Below are positions 52,329-61,538 of a DNA stretch of 64,000 bases, in pieces. The position numbers were made by a program, and so were the translations under genes. The stretch comes from Sulfurovum zhangzhouensis (GTDB lineage: Bacteria; Campylobacterota; Campylobacteria; Campylobacterales; Sulfurovaceae): positions 186,001-250,000 of the forward strand of contig NZ_JAQIBD010000001.1 of NCBI RefSeq assembly GCF_030347965.1, given 5' to 3'. Position 1 is the stretch's first letter, and each line of letters starts with the position of its first letter. The notes beneath the pieces are model-generated. The model was not told where the DNA came from. It saw nothing but the letters and a program-made list of their open reading frames with translations, and did no database searches.

Positions 52329-53405
52329 TTACTTCTTTTGAATAATTTTTTCGATCACTTTAATTGCTTCACGTGAACCTTTACCGTAGTTCAAGCTTAG
52401 GTATTTACTCAATGTATTGGTATTATTGTGGCCAAGAGCACCACTCATTAATGTGGCGCTAACCCCCTGCTCTGCCATAGCAGAGACAACAACATTACGC
52501 ATATAATGAAGTGTGAAATTTGGAAGTATTTTTTTGATCTTCTTAGTCTGTTTTTCTATATTTGATATCGGTTCTTCTTTATTGATGCGCGACTCATAGA
52601 CATAGCCTATAGGACTATTGAAACTTTTCAATAACTCAGAGATGTAATTTGGGAGAACAAACATCTGGTGTTCACCATTTTTTGTATCTTCGATCAGATA
52701 CGTCCCCTTGTCAAAATCGATGTTTTGCCACTTTAGTCCTAATATCTCCGACTTTCTTCTACCTTGCAAAGCAAAAAAGTATAAACTTTGATAAAAGGGG
52801 TCATCTTCGAACACCTTTTGAATCGCATTGAAAATTTCCAGCAGCTGCTCACTTGCACCAACAACGATTTTCTTAGTCTTTGGTATTTTGATAGTAATAC
52901 CATCACACGGATTAAAATCTATCAACCTATTTACCATGGCCTCTTTAAATACAGGATTCAGTACTTCAAGTGTAGTTTTTATGGTGCGAGGCTTTAACCC
53001 TAATTCTTCTTGCTTTTTGATACACTCTTTGATATGCATCTGTTTGATAGCTTGCACTTTTTTCTTACCCAGATGTGGCTCGATGTAGTTATTGTAATGG
53101 TTTATTTTGGTTTGTTTCCAGGTTGTCTCAGGAGCATATTTGAAAAACTCGCTAATAAACTCATCCAATTTTATATTTTCATTAATCTCGGTTACAGGAT
53201 TTATCTTTTTATCCCGAAAACTTTTTGCATCCGTTTTAGCTTGTGAAACTCTAGTTCTCTTATCCCAACCCTTATCACTATAATCAAAAAGTTTTGAATA
53301 CTCTTTGCCTTCCACAATACATCTGAAAAAAAATTTACGGTAAGCATTATCAGCTTTTAGCCCAGTGTCTACTTTATGTACAAATTCTTTTTTGTTAATA
53401 CCCAT
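52329..53405 (-). CDS. Tyrosine integrase of the island
   Basis: This 358-residue phage-type integrase has the C-terminal catalytic residues: Arg in ALQGRRKSEILGLKW, a Lys in EDTKNGEHQMF, HxxR in HYMRNVVVSA and the final box LGHNNTNTLSKYL with the nucleophilic Tyr. The N-terminal arm-binding and SAM-like domains cover about 1-160. I start at ATG 53405; an in-frame TTG at 53417 adds four residues. It ends the island next to attR, the usual place for a tRNA integrase. The paired GGTCCCAT motifs lie just upstream of its start. Confidence 0.92.
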   Translation of the reverse strand: MGINKKEFVHKVDTGLKADNAYRKFFFRCIVEGKEYSKLFDYSDKGWDKRTRVSQAKTDAKSFRDKKINPVTEINENIKLDEFISEFFKYAPETTWKQTKINHYNNYIEPHLGKKKVQAIKQMHIKECIKKQEELGLKPRTIKTTLEVLNPVFKEAMVNRLIDFNPCDGITIKIPKTKKIVVGASEQLLEIFNAIQKVFEDDPFYQSLYFFALQGRRKSEILGLKWQNIDFDKGTYLIEDTKNGEHQMFVLPNYISELLKSFNSPIGYVYESRINKEEPISNIEKQTKKIKKILPNFTLHYMRNVVVSAMAEQGVSATLMSGALGHNNTNTLSKYLSLNYGKGSREAIKVIEKIIQKK

Positions 53406-53422
53406 ATAATGATCCAATTAAT

Positions 53423-53444
53423 GGGTCCCATGTCTAGGTCCCAT
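53423..53444 (+). promoter_or_regulatory. Paired GGTCCCAT motifs near attR
   Basis: GGGTCCCAT at 53423-53431 and AGGTCCCAT at 53436-53444, 13 bases apart, mirror the pair near attL. Likely arm-type sites for the integrase. Confidence 0.45.
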
Positions 53445-53550
53445 GTATTTTGGAATTATTATACATCAAAAGAAATTAACAAGAAAACAAAAGTCCCTAT
53501 TTTAGGGACTAAATCAACTATTCGGAACCTTAAGAAAACTAGGAGTATTA

Positions 53551-53599
53551 GGCTCATAACCGAGTGGTCCGTGGTTCGAGCCCCCGAGGACCAACCACC
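53551..53599 (+). repeat. attR, tRNA 3'-half copy
   Basis: This 49-base copy of the tRNA 3' half differs from attL at two positions (T for G in the T-arm and A for C in the acceptor end). It no longer has a 5' half and is not a functional tRNA. Confidence 0.88.
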
Positions 53600-53898
53600 C
53601 ACAAATCCCTATATCACGTTATTTCAAGCCTTTTATCCCACAATTATTTATTGTATTGTTTATTGCGGGGGTACTTCAGAGGGGACTCAAAAAATCATGA
53701 ACTTCAATTCTCTTTAGAAAACTCATATTTTAAATAAGAACAACAATATTTAATACAAAACTAAATGATTTACAATCCTATTTTTTTTATATAATATTTG
53801 AATATCTTTTTTTACAGTCATATCTTATACGTAAACCAATTCATAAACTATATAAGCTAAACTATATAATCATACTTCAATAAAAGGGAAGATTCAAA
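53600..53898. other. 299-base gap right of the island
   Basis: No gene is seen. A TATAAT at 53865-53870 is the probable -10 of the small ORF at 53899. The sequence is AT-rich up to there. Confidence 0.5.
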
Positions 53899-54048
53899 AT
53901 GAAATTAATAAAAATTATTTTAACTATATTAGCTGAAACAGCAAGGTTAGGAACGACTGTAGCGCAAATGATTGAAAGTTGTAGCAAAATGATCAAAAAA
54001 CATAATGATACAATGATGATCGATAATGTAGGAAAACAAAGTGAATAG
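53899..54048 (+). CDS. 49-residue small protein
   Basis: This 49-residue ORF has an amphipathic or weakly hydrophobic N-terminal part (IKIILTILAETARLGTTVAQ) followed by a charged tail. It starts at ATG 53899 with AAGGGAAG in front and a TATAAT 29 bases before the ATG. It lies 56 bases upstream of the RND efflux operon on the same strand. Function is unknown; regulation of, or accessory role in, the efflux genes is only inferred from position. Confidence 0.45.
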   Translation: MKLIKIILTILAETARLGTTVAQMIESCSKMIKKHNDTMMIDNVGKQSE

Positions 54049-54104
54049 ACCAAATCTATTAAAATTGATTATATTTCACATCCACACTACATAAAGGCAT
54101 TAAT

Positions 54105-55382
54105 ATGTTAAAAAAAAGTTTACTGATCGCTTTGAGTATTCCTCTTTTTCTCAATGCTGCATCAATCACCTCACTTCTTCTCGCGTTACAGCACAGACCT
54201 GAAAGTCAGTTAGATAACCTAGAAATTGAAAAAAGTAAACTTAACAAAGAATCCGTCAGCGATCAACTGATGCCTACAGTCAATATATACGGCGGCTATG
54301 AGATATCCAACACCCCCACAGCACTGGTTATAGTTGTCCCAAATAAACTGACAGAAATGGTTCAAGACCCGAACATAGGACAACCATTCAGTAAAGGCAT
54401 TGCACGTGAAGGTGTCAATTTCACCTGGCCGTTATTTATAAAATCCGTCTATACCCTTGAGGAGAAAGCAGAACTTTTAAATCTTTCGGCAAAAGAGAAG
54501 AAAAAACTTAACCTGATACAAAGAGAAGCCATTGTTGTCGGTTCTGTAGCACAGTTAAAGTACCTTGAATCACTCAAAGATGCTTTAAAGGCAAAAAAAC
54601 ACTCAATTACTCAAACACAGATCCGTACCAGATTGGAAATAAAAGAGGGACGAGCGCCTCAAAGTGCGGATTTTATCCTTGAAAGCAACATTAATGATGT
54701 GGATATCGCGATAAACAACATTGATCAAAACATCAATTTGATCAGCTCAAAGATTGAAACACTTACCGGAATATATTTGAAACATTCTGTTCCCCTAACG
54801 CTTCGAAGGTCTGTCATAACAGATGAAATAATGGCTTTGAAGCCTTTGAAAAAAAATGTTGAAGCTAAGCAAAAAGGGATACAGGCGACAAAAGAGGCGT
54901 TTATCCCCAGTATAGTAACAAAAGGAAGTTATACCTATTCTCAAGCAGACGCCTACAATAACGACAAGCCTATCTCTGAACAATACGGTACTTTAGGCAT
55001 TTATCTTACCATGCCGCTTTTTGATGCCTCAAAAAATACGGCCATTGAGCAGGCAAAGGTAGATTATCTAAAAGAAAAAACTAATTTAAATCAGACACAA
55101 CACGCTTTAGAAGTCCAGGCAAAACAACTTCAAAGAGAAATCATACTTTTGAAAAAATCTATTACCCTGGCAAAAAAAAGCGTTTCAGATCAGAAGGAAC
55201 TCTTAAAAATCGCCAAAGTTTCCTATGAAAACGAGCGCATTACACAAGAAGAGTACCTCCGTTATGAAGATGCGCTTGCCAACTCGAAAGCCAACCTTTA
55301 TAATATTCATGCAAAACAGTGGCAAGATATTGCACAACTTGCCGTGATCTACGGAAATGATCTTGGGGAGATAGTTAAATGA
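54105..55382 (+). CDS. TolC-family outer-membrane efflux protein
   Basis: This 425-residue protein has a signal peptide (MLKKSLLIALSIPLFLNAA, cleavage near residue 19) and two repeats of the helical TolC fold, with long coiled segments such as KSITLAKKSVSDQKELLKIA. It forms the outer-membrane channel of the tripartite system with the two following genes; its last four bases overlap the adaptor start. Several Lys-rich helices suggest a family-typical periplasmic tunnel. Substrate is not predictable. Confidence 0.9.
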   Translation: MLKKSLLIALSIPLFLNAASITSLLLALQHRPESQLDNLEIEKSKLNKESVSDQLMPTVNIYGGYEISNTPTALVIVVPNKLTEMVQDPNIGQPFSKGIAREGVNFTWPLFIKSVYTLEEKAELLNLSAKEKKKLNLIQREAIVVGSVAQLKYLESLKDALKAKKHSITQTQIRTRLEIKEGRAPQSADFILESNINDVDIAINNIDQNINLISSKIETLTGIYLKHSVPLTLRRSVITDEIMALKPLKKNVEAKQKGIQATKEAFIPSIVTKGSYTYSQADAYNNDKPISEQYGTLGIYLTMPLFDASKNTAIEQAKVDYLKEKTNLNQTQHALEVQAKQLQREIILLKKSITLAKKSVSDQKELLKIAKVSYENERITQEEYLRYEDALANSKANLYNIHAKQWQDIAQLAVIYGNDLGEIVK

Positions 55383-56467
55383 CAACAAAATCAAAAATAA
55401 TTATAGTTATGACCGTAGGTATCCTGCTTGTGATCGCTGTATCAAAACTGTATACCAAGAGATCAGAGCTTGTTAATGAACCTGCCATGAAATCGTATGC
55501 CGTGATTGTCTCAAGCCAACCCGTCAGAAATGCTATGGTTTCGTTGAGTCTTCCCTATCTTGCAATAGTACAGAGCGATAAGGATGTTGTACTTTCATCC
55601 CGCACATCTTCTAGAATCCTTGAGATGGTTAAATGTGGAAGTCCGGTAAAAAAAGGAGATATCCTGATCCAATTGGATTCTGATGAGCTTAATGACAAAA
55701 AAAGCGCACTTAAACTTCAAATTGCATCAACGCAAGCAGATATCATGGCAAAAAAAATACTGCTTGATACAGCGTTATCCTCTCATGAAAGAACCAAAGC
55801 GCTCTTAAAAGTAAAAGGAGCTTCCATAGAGCAGTTCGATAAAGAATCCAGCTCTATCTCCGATATAGAAGCGGCACTCCAAAGCCTAAAAAACCAAATC
55901 GAGATTCTCAATTTAAATATTTCCCAGATAGATAACGCATTAAGCTATACGATTTTAAAGAGTCCGATTAATGGGGTTGCATCTGAATGTAACGCCAATA
56001 TAGGGGATATTGCAGCTCCCGGCAAACCACTTATTACTGTGGAGAGTGAATCAGGCAAATACCTTTTGGTGCGATTCTCAGGCAATATATCTTCCCACGA
56101 GATAAAGTACAAGAACAAAATATACCCTCTTATACCTATGAAAAGTACTTTTAACGGCTTGAATGAATATAGGGCCGATCTCAATACTTCACGCGCTAGG
56201 GGTGAGAGAGTAACTGTCTCTGTGACCACTTATCATGCAGAAGGCATCAAAGTACCATTAAATGCGCTATTGGAAAAAGAAGGGAAAACGTACTGCTTCG
56301 TTATCAAAGGGGAACATGCTGCGCCTGTTGCTGTCAATATTATAGCAAGAGGAGAAGAAGGAGTAGTGGTCAAAGGGCTAAAAGAGGGAGAGGAGATTGT
56401 TGTCGCGCAACCGGATATATTGCTAAAACTCTTGAGTGGCGTACCGCTTCGAATTAGAGGAGAATAG
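55379..56467 (+). CDS. RND efflux periplasmic adaptor
   Basis: This 362-residue membrane-fusion protein has an N-terminal membrane anchor (IIIVMTVGILLVIAVSKLY, about 8-26), a lipoyl-like barrel (about 45-230) with SRILEMVKCGSPVKKGDILI, a helical hairpin (about 100-170) and C-terminal beta domains. It links the TolC channel to the RND pump. The start overlaps the tolC stop by four bases; the RND gene begins four bases after its stop. Confidence 0.92.
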   Translation: MTTKSKIIIVMTVGILLVIAVSKLYTKRSELVNEPAMKSYAVIVSSQPVRNAMVSLSLPYLAIVQSDKDVVLSSRTSSRILEMVKCGSPVKKGDILIQLDSDELNDKKSALKLQIASTQADIMAKKILLDTALSSHERTKALLKVKGASIEQFDKESSSISDIEAALQSLKNQIEILNLNISQIDNALSYTILKSPINGVASECNANIGDIAAPGKPLITVESESGKYLLVRFSGNISSHEIKYKNKIYPLIPMKSTFNGLNEYRADLNTSRARGERVTVSVTTYHAEGIKVPLNALLEKEGKTYCFVIKGEHAAPVAVNIIARGEEGVVVKGLKEGEEIVVAQPDILLKLLSGVPLRIRGE

Positions 56468-56471
56468 AGAA

Positions 56472-59400
56472 ATGTTTGAGTTTTTCCATCGTCGTCCGTA
56501 CTTCATCTACAGCACTGTGGTAACCCTTATTGTTCTAGGGATCTACGGCCTCATTACGATGCCGAAAAATCTCTTTCCCGATGTGGAGCGCCCAACCGTT
56601 ATCGTCGTCACACAGATGCCCGGAGCCACAGCACAGGTTATTACCAGTACCGTCTCAAAACCGATTGAAGAAGAGCTTGCACGACTTGCCAATATTAGAA
56701 ATATTTCTTCAACAAATATGGCAAACTTTTCAATAGTAAAAGCTGAGTTTGAGTATGTTAAAGGACTGAATGCAGCAGCGGTAGATGTGAACAATGCACT
56801 TTCCATAGTAAAAGGAAAATTGCCCGTTAATGCTTCACCCGCAATCTATACGACAGGCGCTTTTACCCTTCCTGTTGACGTCATCACCCTGACATCAAAA
56901 ACCAATGCGCTCAGTCTGGGGGATATCAGAAAAATAGCGGACAGTTTTATTAAACCTGCACTTCTTAGCAACCCCGCTATTGGAAACGTTGAAGTATTTG
57001 GCGGTTACAAAAGCGCCATCACTATTGATGTCGACCCTGTTAAAGCAACACATTATAAAGTAGACCTCAATACCCTTGCACAAACTATCTCGGCAATCAA
57101 TAAAGATATTCCAATCGGATTTTCCAAAAGCAAGAACGGGTTTTTTACGCTCACTTTTTATGGAGAACAAAATCAAATCTCGACACTGAAAAATCTTTTT
57201 ATCAAACCCAACCTGCAGTTGGAGGACATAGCTAAAGTAAACTGGGAATACGAAAAACGTTTTTCGGGCTATATCGGTAACGGTAACGAGGGTATTGCAC
57301 TTGCGATTCAGCGCGCCCCCGGAGGCTCGGTAGTTGATGTTTCCAATGCTGCAAGAAAAGAGATCGCACAGCTTCAAACGATTTACAGTAATATAGATTT
57401 TAAGATATCCGATACACAGCGTGACCTCATAGAAACTTCCAACAAAAATATGCTCGAAGCCCTGAGAGATGCGGTTATCTATACGCTTATCGTCCTTATG
57501 TTTTTTCTAGGCAATTTCCGTGCAGTTATTGCCGTGGGACTTTCCATACCTATTGTTTTTTTTGGTACTTTGTCTATCATCTGGCTTTTTGGAGGAGAGC
57601 TGAATATTACAGTTTATACAGGCATCATTCTTTCACTGGGACTTCTCATTGATGATGCGGTTGTCATTATTGAAAATATTGAACGGCATATCAGCAAATT
57701 AGGCAAAGATCCGGATACTGCCGCCATTGAAGGAACAAAAGAGGTGCTGCTTCCGGATTTTGCCGGAACACTTTCCACATCAGTCCTCCTTTTCCCCCTG
57801 TTGTTCGTAGGGGGATTTCCAGAACACATTGCTCGTCCGCTCATAAGCACTCTGCTTATTGCCCTACTGGTTTCGTATATACTTTCTGTGACTTTCCTGC
57901 CGCATATGGCACGTATTTTATACCGTAACGGTTCAACAAATAAAAATAGAATAGAACTCTTTTTTGAAAACCTTTATGCCAAAAGTATCGGCAGATTTAT
58001 TACCCCCTATTTGGGTATTTTGAAATTTTCCAACGGAAAACGCTCCGCAATGAGAAAGATACTTCTAACTTTGGGTATTTTGATCATTCTCGCACTAAGC
58101 GTAAAGAATATTATGCCCGTCATTGGCCGCGATGTGATGCCTCCTATGGATACAGGGATCGTTAAGATCAATGTCAAATTCAGCAGTAATGACACAGTAG
58201 AAGAAGCCGGCAAAAAATTAATGCCGTTTTTAAAATGGCTGCATGAGCAAAAAGAGGTTAAGATGAGCTCCGTCTCATTTGGGAGCGAAGCGGGTGTTCT
58301 CTCACTGGGCAGTGGAAATCTGCCAAGTGAAGCAACGATCACCATAAACTATACCAACCGCTTCGATCGAAAAAAAACGATTTGGGAGATCGAAGAGGAG
58401 TTGCGAGACCAACTGCATCAGATCAATGGACTTAAAGATGCGGATGTTTTTGATTTTGGAGCCACTGCCATCTCGAGCATTAAAGCGCCGCTGGATATAC
58501 GTATCAAGTCTTCGGACTATAAAGACTTACCTGAAATGGCAGACAAGGTCATTAACAAGATCAAAGATATTCAGGGATTGACAAGTATTTCCAAAAGCTG
58601 GAACAGTGACTTCAGTGAAGCCCAAGTTAAAATAGATACAAACAAAGCGCTCTCCTATGGCTTGACCCCTCTGAGTATCGCTATGCAGATTCCAATAAAA
58701 GAGCAAATTATTTCTCTGGAAGGGAACCTTGCATCAATGAATTCCCAGGCACTTAAACTCTATCTGGATAATCCTTTTGGAAAAAGCATAGAAAGTTTAA
58801 GAATGATGCCGATTCAAACCAAAAACGGTGAGATCCCGCTTAGTACAGTTGCAGACATACAATACGGATTAACACAAGCAAAGATCGAGCGCAATCAAAT
58901 GCTTTACAGTATTGATGTCAATGCATATAGATCCAAACGCCCGATTTCCATTATCACTGAAGATGCGGATAAAAAGCTCAAAGAGCTAAACAGTTCGGGG
59001 AATATCATCTCTCAAGAAGGAGATATCGCAGAAATACATGACAGTACAGGACGTATGTTAAAAGCAATTGTTATTGGCGTCATTCTTGATACCTTGCTCA
59101 TGATCGTGATCTTCCGTTCTGTTAGACTTGCTCTGACCATGATCTTTATTCTGCCTCTTTCGATAATTGGTGCTTCATGGGGCATGCTTTTATTTGACAA
59201 ACCAAGCTCTTTGCCAAGTTTGCTCGGCATATTGCTTCTATTTGGCATTGTGATCAACAACACGATTATTATCACGGATTTTTACCAAAAATATCGGGAA
59301 AAAGAAAATCCATTTGAAAGCGCATTGGAGAGCATCAAAATACGTTTCAGACCGGTTATGATGACAACTTTTGGAACTATTGCAGGAATGATTCCTATCG

Positions 59401-59558
59401 CACTCGAACAGGCAGTGGGACTGGAACGGCTTTCTCCTTTGGCTGATGTTGCTATAGGCGGGGTCATTATAGGGACTTTCTTGACATTGATCTATCTGCC
59501 AATGTTCGCATACAGCTTTGACAAGAATAAGAAAGATATAAAAGTTCACACAAATTAA
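56472..59558 (+). CDS. RND-family efflux permease
   Basis: This 1028-residue inner-membrane pump has the RND layout of twelve membrane helices with two large periplasmic loops after helix 1 and helix 7. Helix 4 carries GILSLGLLIDDAVVIIENIE with the paired Asp residues for proton transfer. The start is ATG 56472 after GAGGAG; an earlier in-frame ATG at 56436 lies inside the adaptor gene. The substrate (drug, metal or other) cannot be decided; the Asp pair favours the HAE rather than the metal (HME) class, but this is not decisive. Confidence 0.93.
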   Translation: MFEFFHRRPYFIYSTVVTLIVLGIYGLITMPKNLFPDVERPTVIVVTQMPGATAQVITSTVSKPIEEELARLANIRNISSTNMANFSIVKAEFEYVKGLNAAAVDVNNALSIVKGKLPVNASPAIYTTGAFTLPVDVITLTSKTNALSLGDIRKIADSFIKPALLSNPAIGNVEVFGGYKSAITIDVDPVKATHYKVDLNTLAQTISAINKDIPIGFSKSKNGFFTLTFYGEQNQISTLKNLFIKPNLQLEDIAKVNWEYEKRFSGYIGNGNEGIALAIQRAPGGSVVDVSNAARKEIAQLQTIYSNIDFKISDTQRDLIETSNKNMLEALRDAVIYTLIVLMFFLGNFRAVIAVGLSIPIVFFGTLSIIWLFGGELNITVYTGIILSLGLLIDDAVVIIENIERHISKLGKDPDTAAIEGTKEVLLPDFAGTLSTSVLLFPLLFVGGFPEHIARPLISTLLIALLVSYILSVTFLPHMARILYRNGSTNKNRIELFFENLYAKSIGRFITPYLGILKFSNGKRSAMRKILLTLGILIILALSVKNIMPVIGRDVMPPMDTGIVKINVKFSSNDTVEEAGKKLMPFLKWLHEQKEVKMSSVSFGSEAGVLSLGSGNLPSEATITINYTNRFDRKKTIWEIEEELRDQLHQINGLKDADVFDFGATAISSIKAPLDIRIKSSDYKDLPEMADKVINKIKDIQGLTSISKSWNSDFSEAQVKIDTNKALSYGLTPLSIAMQIPIKEQIISLEGNLASMNSQALKLYLDNPFGKSIESLRMMPIQTKNGEIPLSTVADIQYGLTQAKIERNQMLYSIDVNAYRSKRPISIITEDADKKLKELNSSGNIISQEGDIAEIHDSTGRMLKAIVIGVILDTLLMIVIFRSVRLALTMIFILPLSIIGASWGMLLFDKPSSLPSLLGILLLFGIVINNTIIITDFYQKYREKENPFESALESIKIRFRPVMMTTFGTIAGMIPIALEQAVGLERLSPLADVAIGGVIIGTFLTLIYLPMFAYSFDKNKKDIKVHTN

Positions 59559-59574
59559 ATTCTTTTCTCTCTCG

Positions 59575-59596
59575 TTCCATATCTCCCGATATGGAA
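59575..59596. terminator. hairpin downstream of the RND operon
   Basis: TTCCATATC and GATATGGAA form a perfect 9-bp stem with a TCCC loop, 17 bases past the RND stop. No T-run follows. Confidence 0.5.
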
Positions 59597-59804
59597 AGCA
59601 TACATAAAACAGGATTACCAAAACTTTTCAATCTCAAGCAATACCTCCATTCCCTCTTAATCTATACTCGTAGCTAATCTTTTTGGTATTTCCGGACTGT
59701 ACTATTTTAATTTCATAGAATTCGAAAATCCAAGTTGTGGTATTAAAATATCAAAATTTTTGTTATACTGGTAAATACCTCAAATGGGAAGAAGGGGGCA
59801 TACG

Positions 59805-60779
59805 ATGATTATCAGAGTAGGAACATTTAATTTAAACAATCTCTTTTCTAGATTTAATTTTCAAGCAAATATTGATGAAATACCCAACGGTGAAGCAGGT
59901 GGGATTGAACTAACATTTGAACAAAATGAATTTAGTGTTCGGACATTTATGGGACGCCTGGTTCATTCAAAAAGTGTGGTCGATACTGTCAAAATAGCTA
60001 GACGTATTACTGATGTAATGAACGCCGATGTACTTGCAGTACAGGAAGTAGAACATATTGAGATCCTTAAACAATTCAATAAGGAGTATCTACATGATCT
60101 ATACCCTTATATCGCATTGGTTGAGGGAAATGACCCACGGCTTATCGATGTTGCGGTGATGTCAAAATTACCAATCGGTACAATAGTCTCTCACCAAACT
60201 GCCATTCACCCAGATAGCCCTCATAAAAGAGTTTTTGGTCGCGATCTACTTCAAGTCGAGATTCTCGATCATAATAGAGAGAAACTCTTTACACTATACA
60301 ATACCCACTTGAAAAGCCATTTTGTGCCTCATGATCAAGATCCAATTGAAGGAGCAAAAAATGCGAATAATCGACGAAAGCAACAAGCCGAGATAATATC
60401 TCAAATTATTAGCAAAATGGAAAGACCAAATAGTCGATTTATACTCACTGGTGATATGAATGATCCACCCTATTCTGAATTTTTATCACCAATGCTCACA
60501 GTTGATGATCTACCACTGGTTAACGCTCTTGCAAATCCTGCAGAGACACGTCCCCCGAAAGCTGAAACTCCCGGACATGGGCCTGGACCACAAACGTCAG
60601 CTTGGACCCATAGATTTATTCCTCCACGTCCAGATTTACCTCAATATGAACTTTTTGACCAAATATGGGTAAGTCAAGCACTTGCCGATCGATTTGTAAA
60701 TCCTACGATTGATCGTCGTACTACACATGGTGGAGATGGAAGTGACCATGATCCGGCATGGATTGATCTGAATCTTTAA
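59805..60779 (+). CDS. Endonuclease/exonuclease/phosphatase-family protein
   Basis: This 324-residue protein belongs to the EEP (exonuclease III/DNase I/sphingomyelinase) superfamily. Catalytic motifs are complete: VGTFNLNNLF, VLAVQEVEHI, the TGDMNDPP and the terminal GGDGSDHDPAWIDL with the active His. There is no clear signal peptide, so location is uncertain. The start is ATG 59805 after AAGGGGG; an upstream in-frame ATG (59784) lacks a ribosome site. The 6-TM gene follows 25 bases later and is probably co-transcribed. The substrate may be nucleic acid or lipid. Confidence 0.85.
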   Translation: MIIRVGTFNLNNLFSRFNFQANIDEIPNGEAGGIELTFEQNEFSVRTFMGRLVHSKSVVDTVKIARRITDVMNADVLAVQEVEHIEILKQFNKEYLHDLYPYIALVEGNDPRLIDVAVMSKLPIGTIVSHQTAIHPDSPHKRVFGRDLLQVEILDHNREKLFTLYNTHLKSHFVPHDQDPIEGAKNANNRRKQQAEIISQIISKMERPNSRFILTGDMNDPPYSEFLSPMLTVDDLPLVNALANPAETRPPKAETPGHGPGPQTSAWTHRFIPPRPDLPQYELFDQIWVSQALADRFVNPTIDRRTTHGGDGSDHDPAWIDLNL

Positions 60780-60804
60780 ACATAGTTAAAATAAAGGAGT
60801 TCAA

Positions 60805-61473
60805 ATGTACCTCAAAAATCCAAGTTTTCCCGAGATAAATTACCATACGATCAAATTCATAGTTGGATTTATCGCTCTTTCGCTAGCTGCTTTAACAAAT
60901 GCATTTACAGAAGTACCCTTACAGTCAATCAGTGCCTCTTATCATGAAGGTGAATGGTCACGAAATATATTTGTAGGATTTCTTTTTGCCATCTCTGCAT
61001 TTTTACTTGCATACAACGGAAAATCAGCTCCACAAATGGTGTTGAGTAAGATAGCATCATTTGCCGCCATTGGCGTGGCAATGTTCCCATGCAAATGTAA
61101 AACACATACGGAACTCATACCTGGGGTTCACTATATATCAGCGGTTGTCATGTTTTCCATATTGGCTATTTTTTGTTTTATTTTTCTTCGGGATGCCTAT
61201 AAGAAAGGACATTTTCAAGCAAAAATAAGAGCAGTGGTATATGCTTTATGCGGCGTTGTGATGATCGCTGCAATGATGATAATGTTTATAGATTTTTTAC
61301 TTGATGATGCTCTCAGTGGATATATCGAACGACTTACTTATTATTGTGAAGCATCTGCATTGATAGCTTTTGGGATTGCTTGGTTGCTTGCAAGTATGAC
61401 ACTACCATTAGTTACTACAAAAAATGAAAGATTTTCACTTTCCTTATTTAGTAAAGAATCAATAAAGCAATAA
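60805..61473 (+). CDS. Six-TM membrane protein (DUF998-like)
   Basis: This 222-residue membrane protein has six hydrophobic segments (about 18-36, 53-69, 80-96, 108-127, 141-165, 183-200). The pattern ISASYHEGEWSRNIFVGFLF and FPCKC resembles DUF998-type proteins of unknown role. It follows the EEP-family gene on the same strand and ends before a strong terminator, so the two form an operon. No transport motif is identifiable. Confidence 0.65.
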   Translation: MYLKNPSFPEINYHTIKFIVGFIALSLAALTNAFTEVPLQSISASYHEGEWSRNIFVGFLFAISAFLLAYNGKSAPQMVLSKIASFAAIGVAMFPCKCKTHTELIPGVHYISAVVMFSILAIFCFIFLRDAYKKGHFQAKIRAVVYALCGVVMIAAMMIMFIDFLLDDALSGYIERLTYYCEASALIAFGIAWLLASMTLPLVTTKNERFSLSLFSKESIKQ

Positions 61474-61490
61474 TGAATAAGAGAAACAAC

Positions 61491-61538
61491 ATCTCACGTT
61501 CCCCCTCTCCCGAGGTGGAACAAGTGAGATCTCTTTTT
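61491..61538 (+). terminator. terminator of the EEP/6-TM operon
   Basis: ATCTCAC plus GTTCC pair with GGAAC and GTGAGAT across a C-rich loop, followed by CTCTTTTTAT. It is 17 bases past the 6-TM stop. Confidence 0.75.

Larger units (their letters stand above)
25366..53599. mobile_element. tRNA-integrated genomic island carrying defence modules
   Basis: The island is bounded by 49-base direct repeats (25366-25414 and 53551-53599) that differ at two positions. The left copy is inside the intact CAT tRNA, the right copy is a tRNA fragment next to an integrase gene. The content is AT-rich compared with the flanks. It carries Gabija, RqlHI/PsyrTA-like, type IIG-like and McrBC modules, small HTH regulators and unassigned genes. 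No conjugation, capsid or terminase genes are visible, so it is an integrative island with unknown transfer route. Confidence 0.88.

Noticed and set aside
25336-53599. Prophage
   Set aside because: No capsid, terminase, portal or lysis genes are seen. The content is defence and control genes only.
53376-53717. 113-codon plus-strand frame across attR
   Set aside because: It runs antisense to the integrase start and through the tRNA fragment; no ribosome site.
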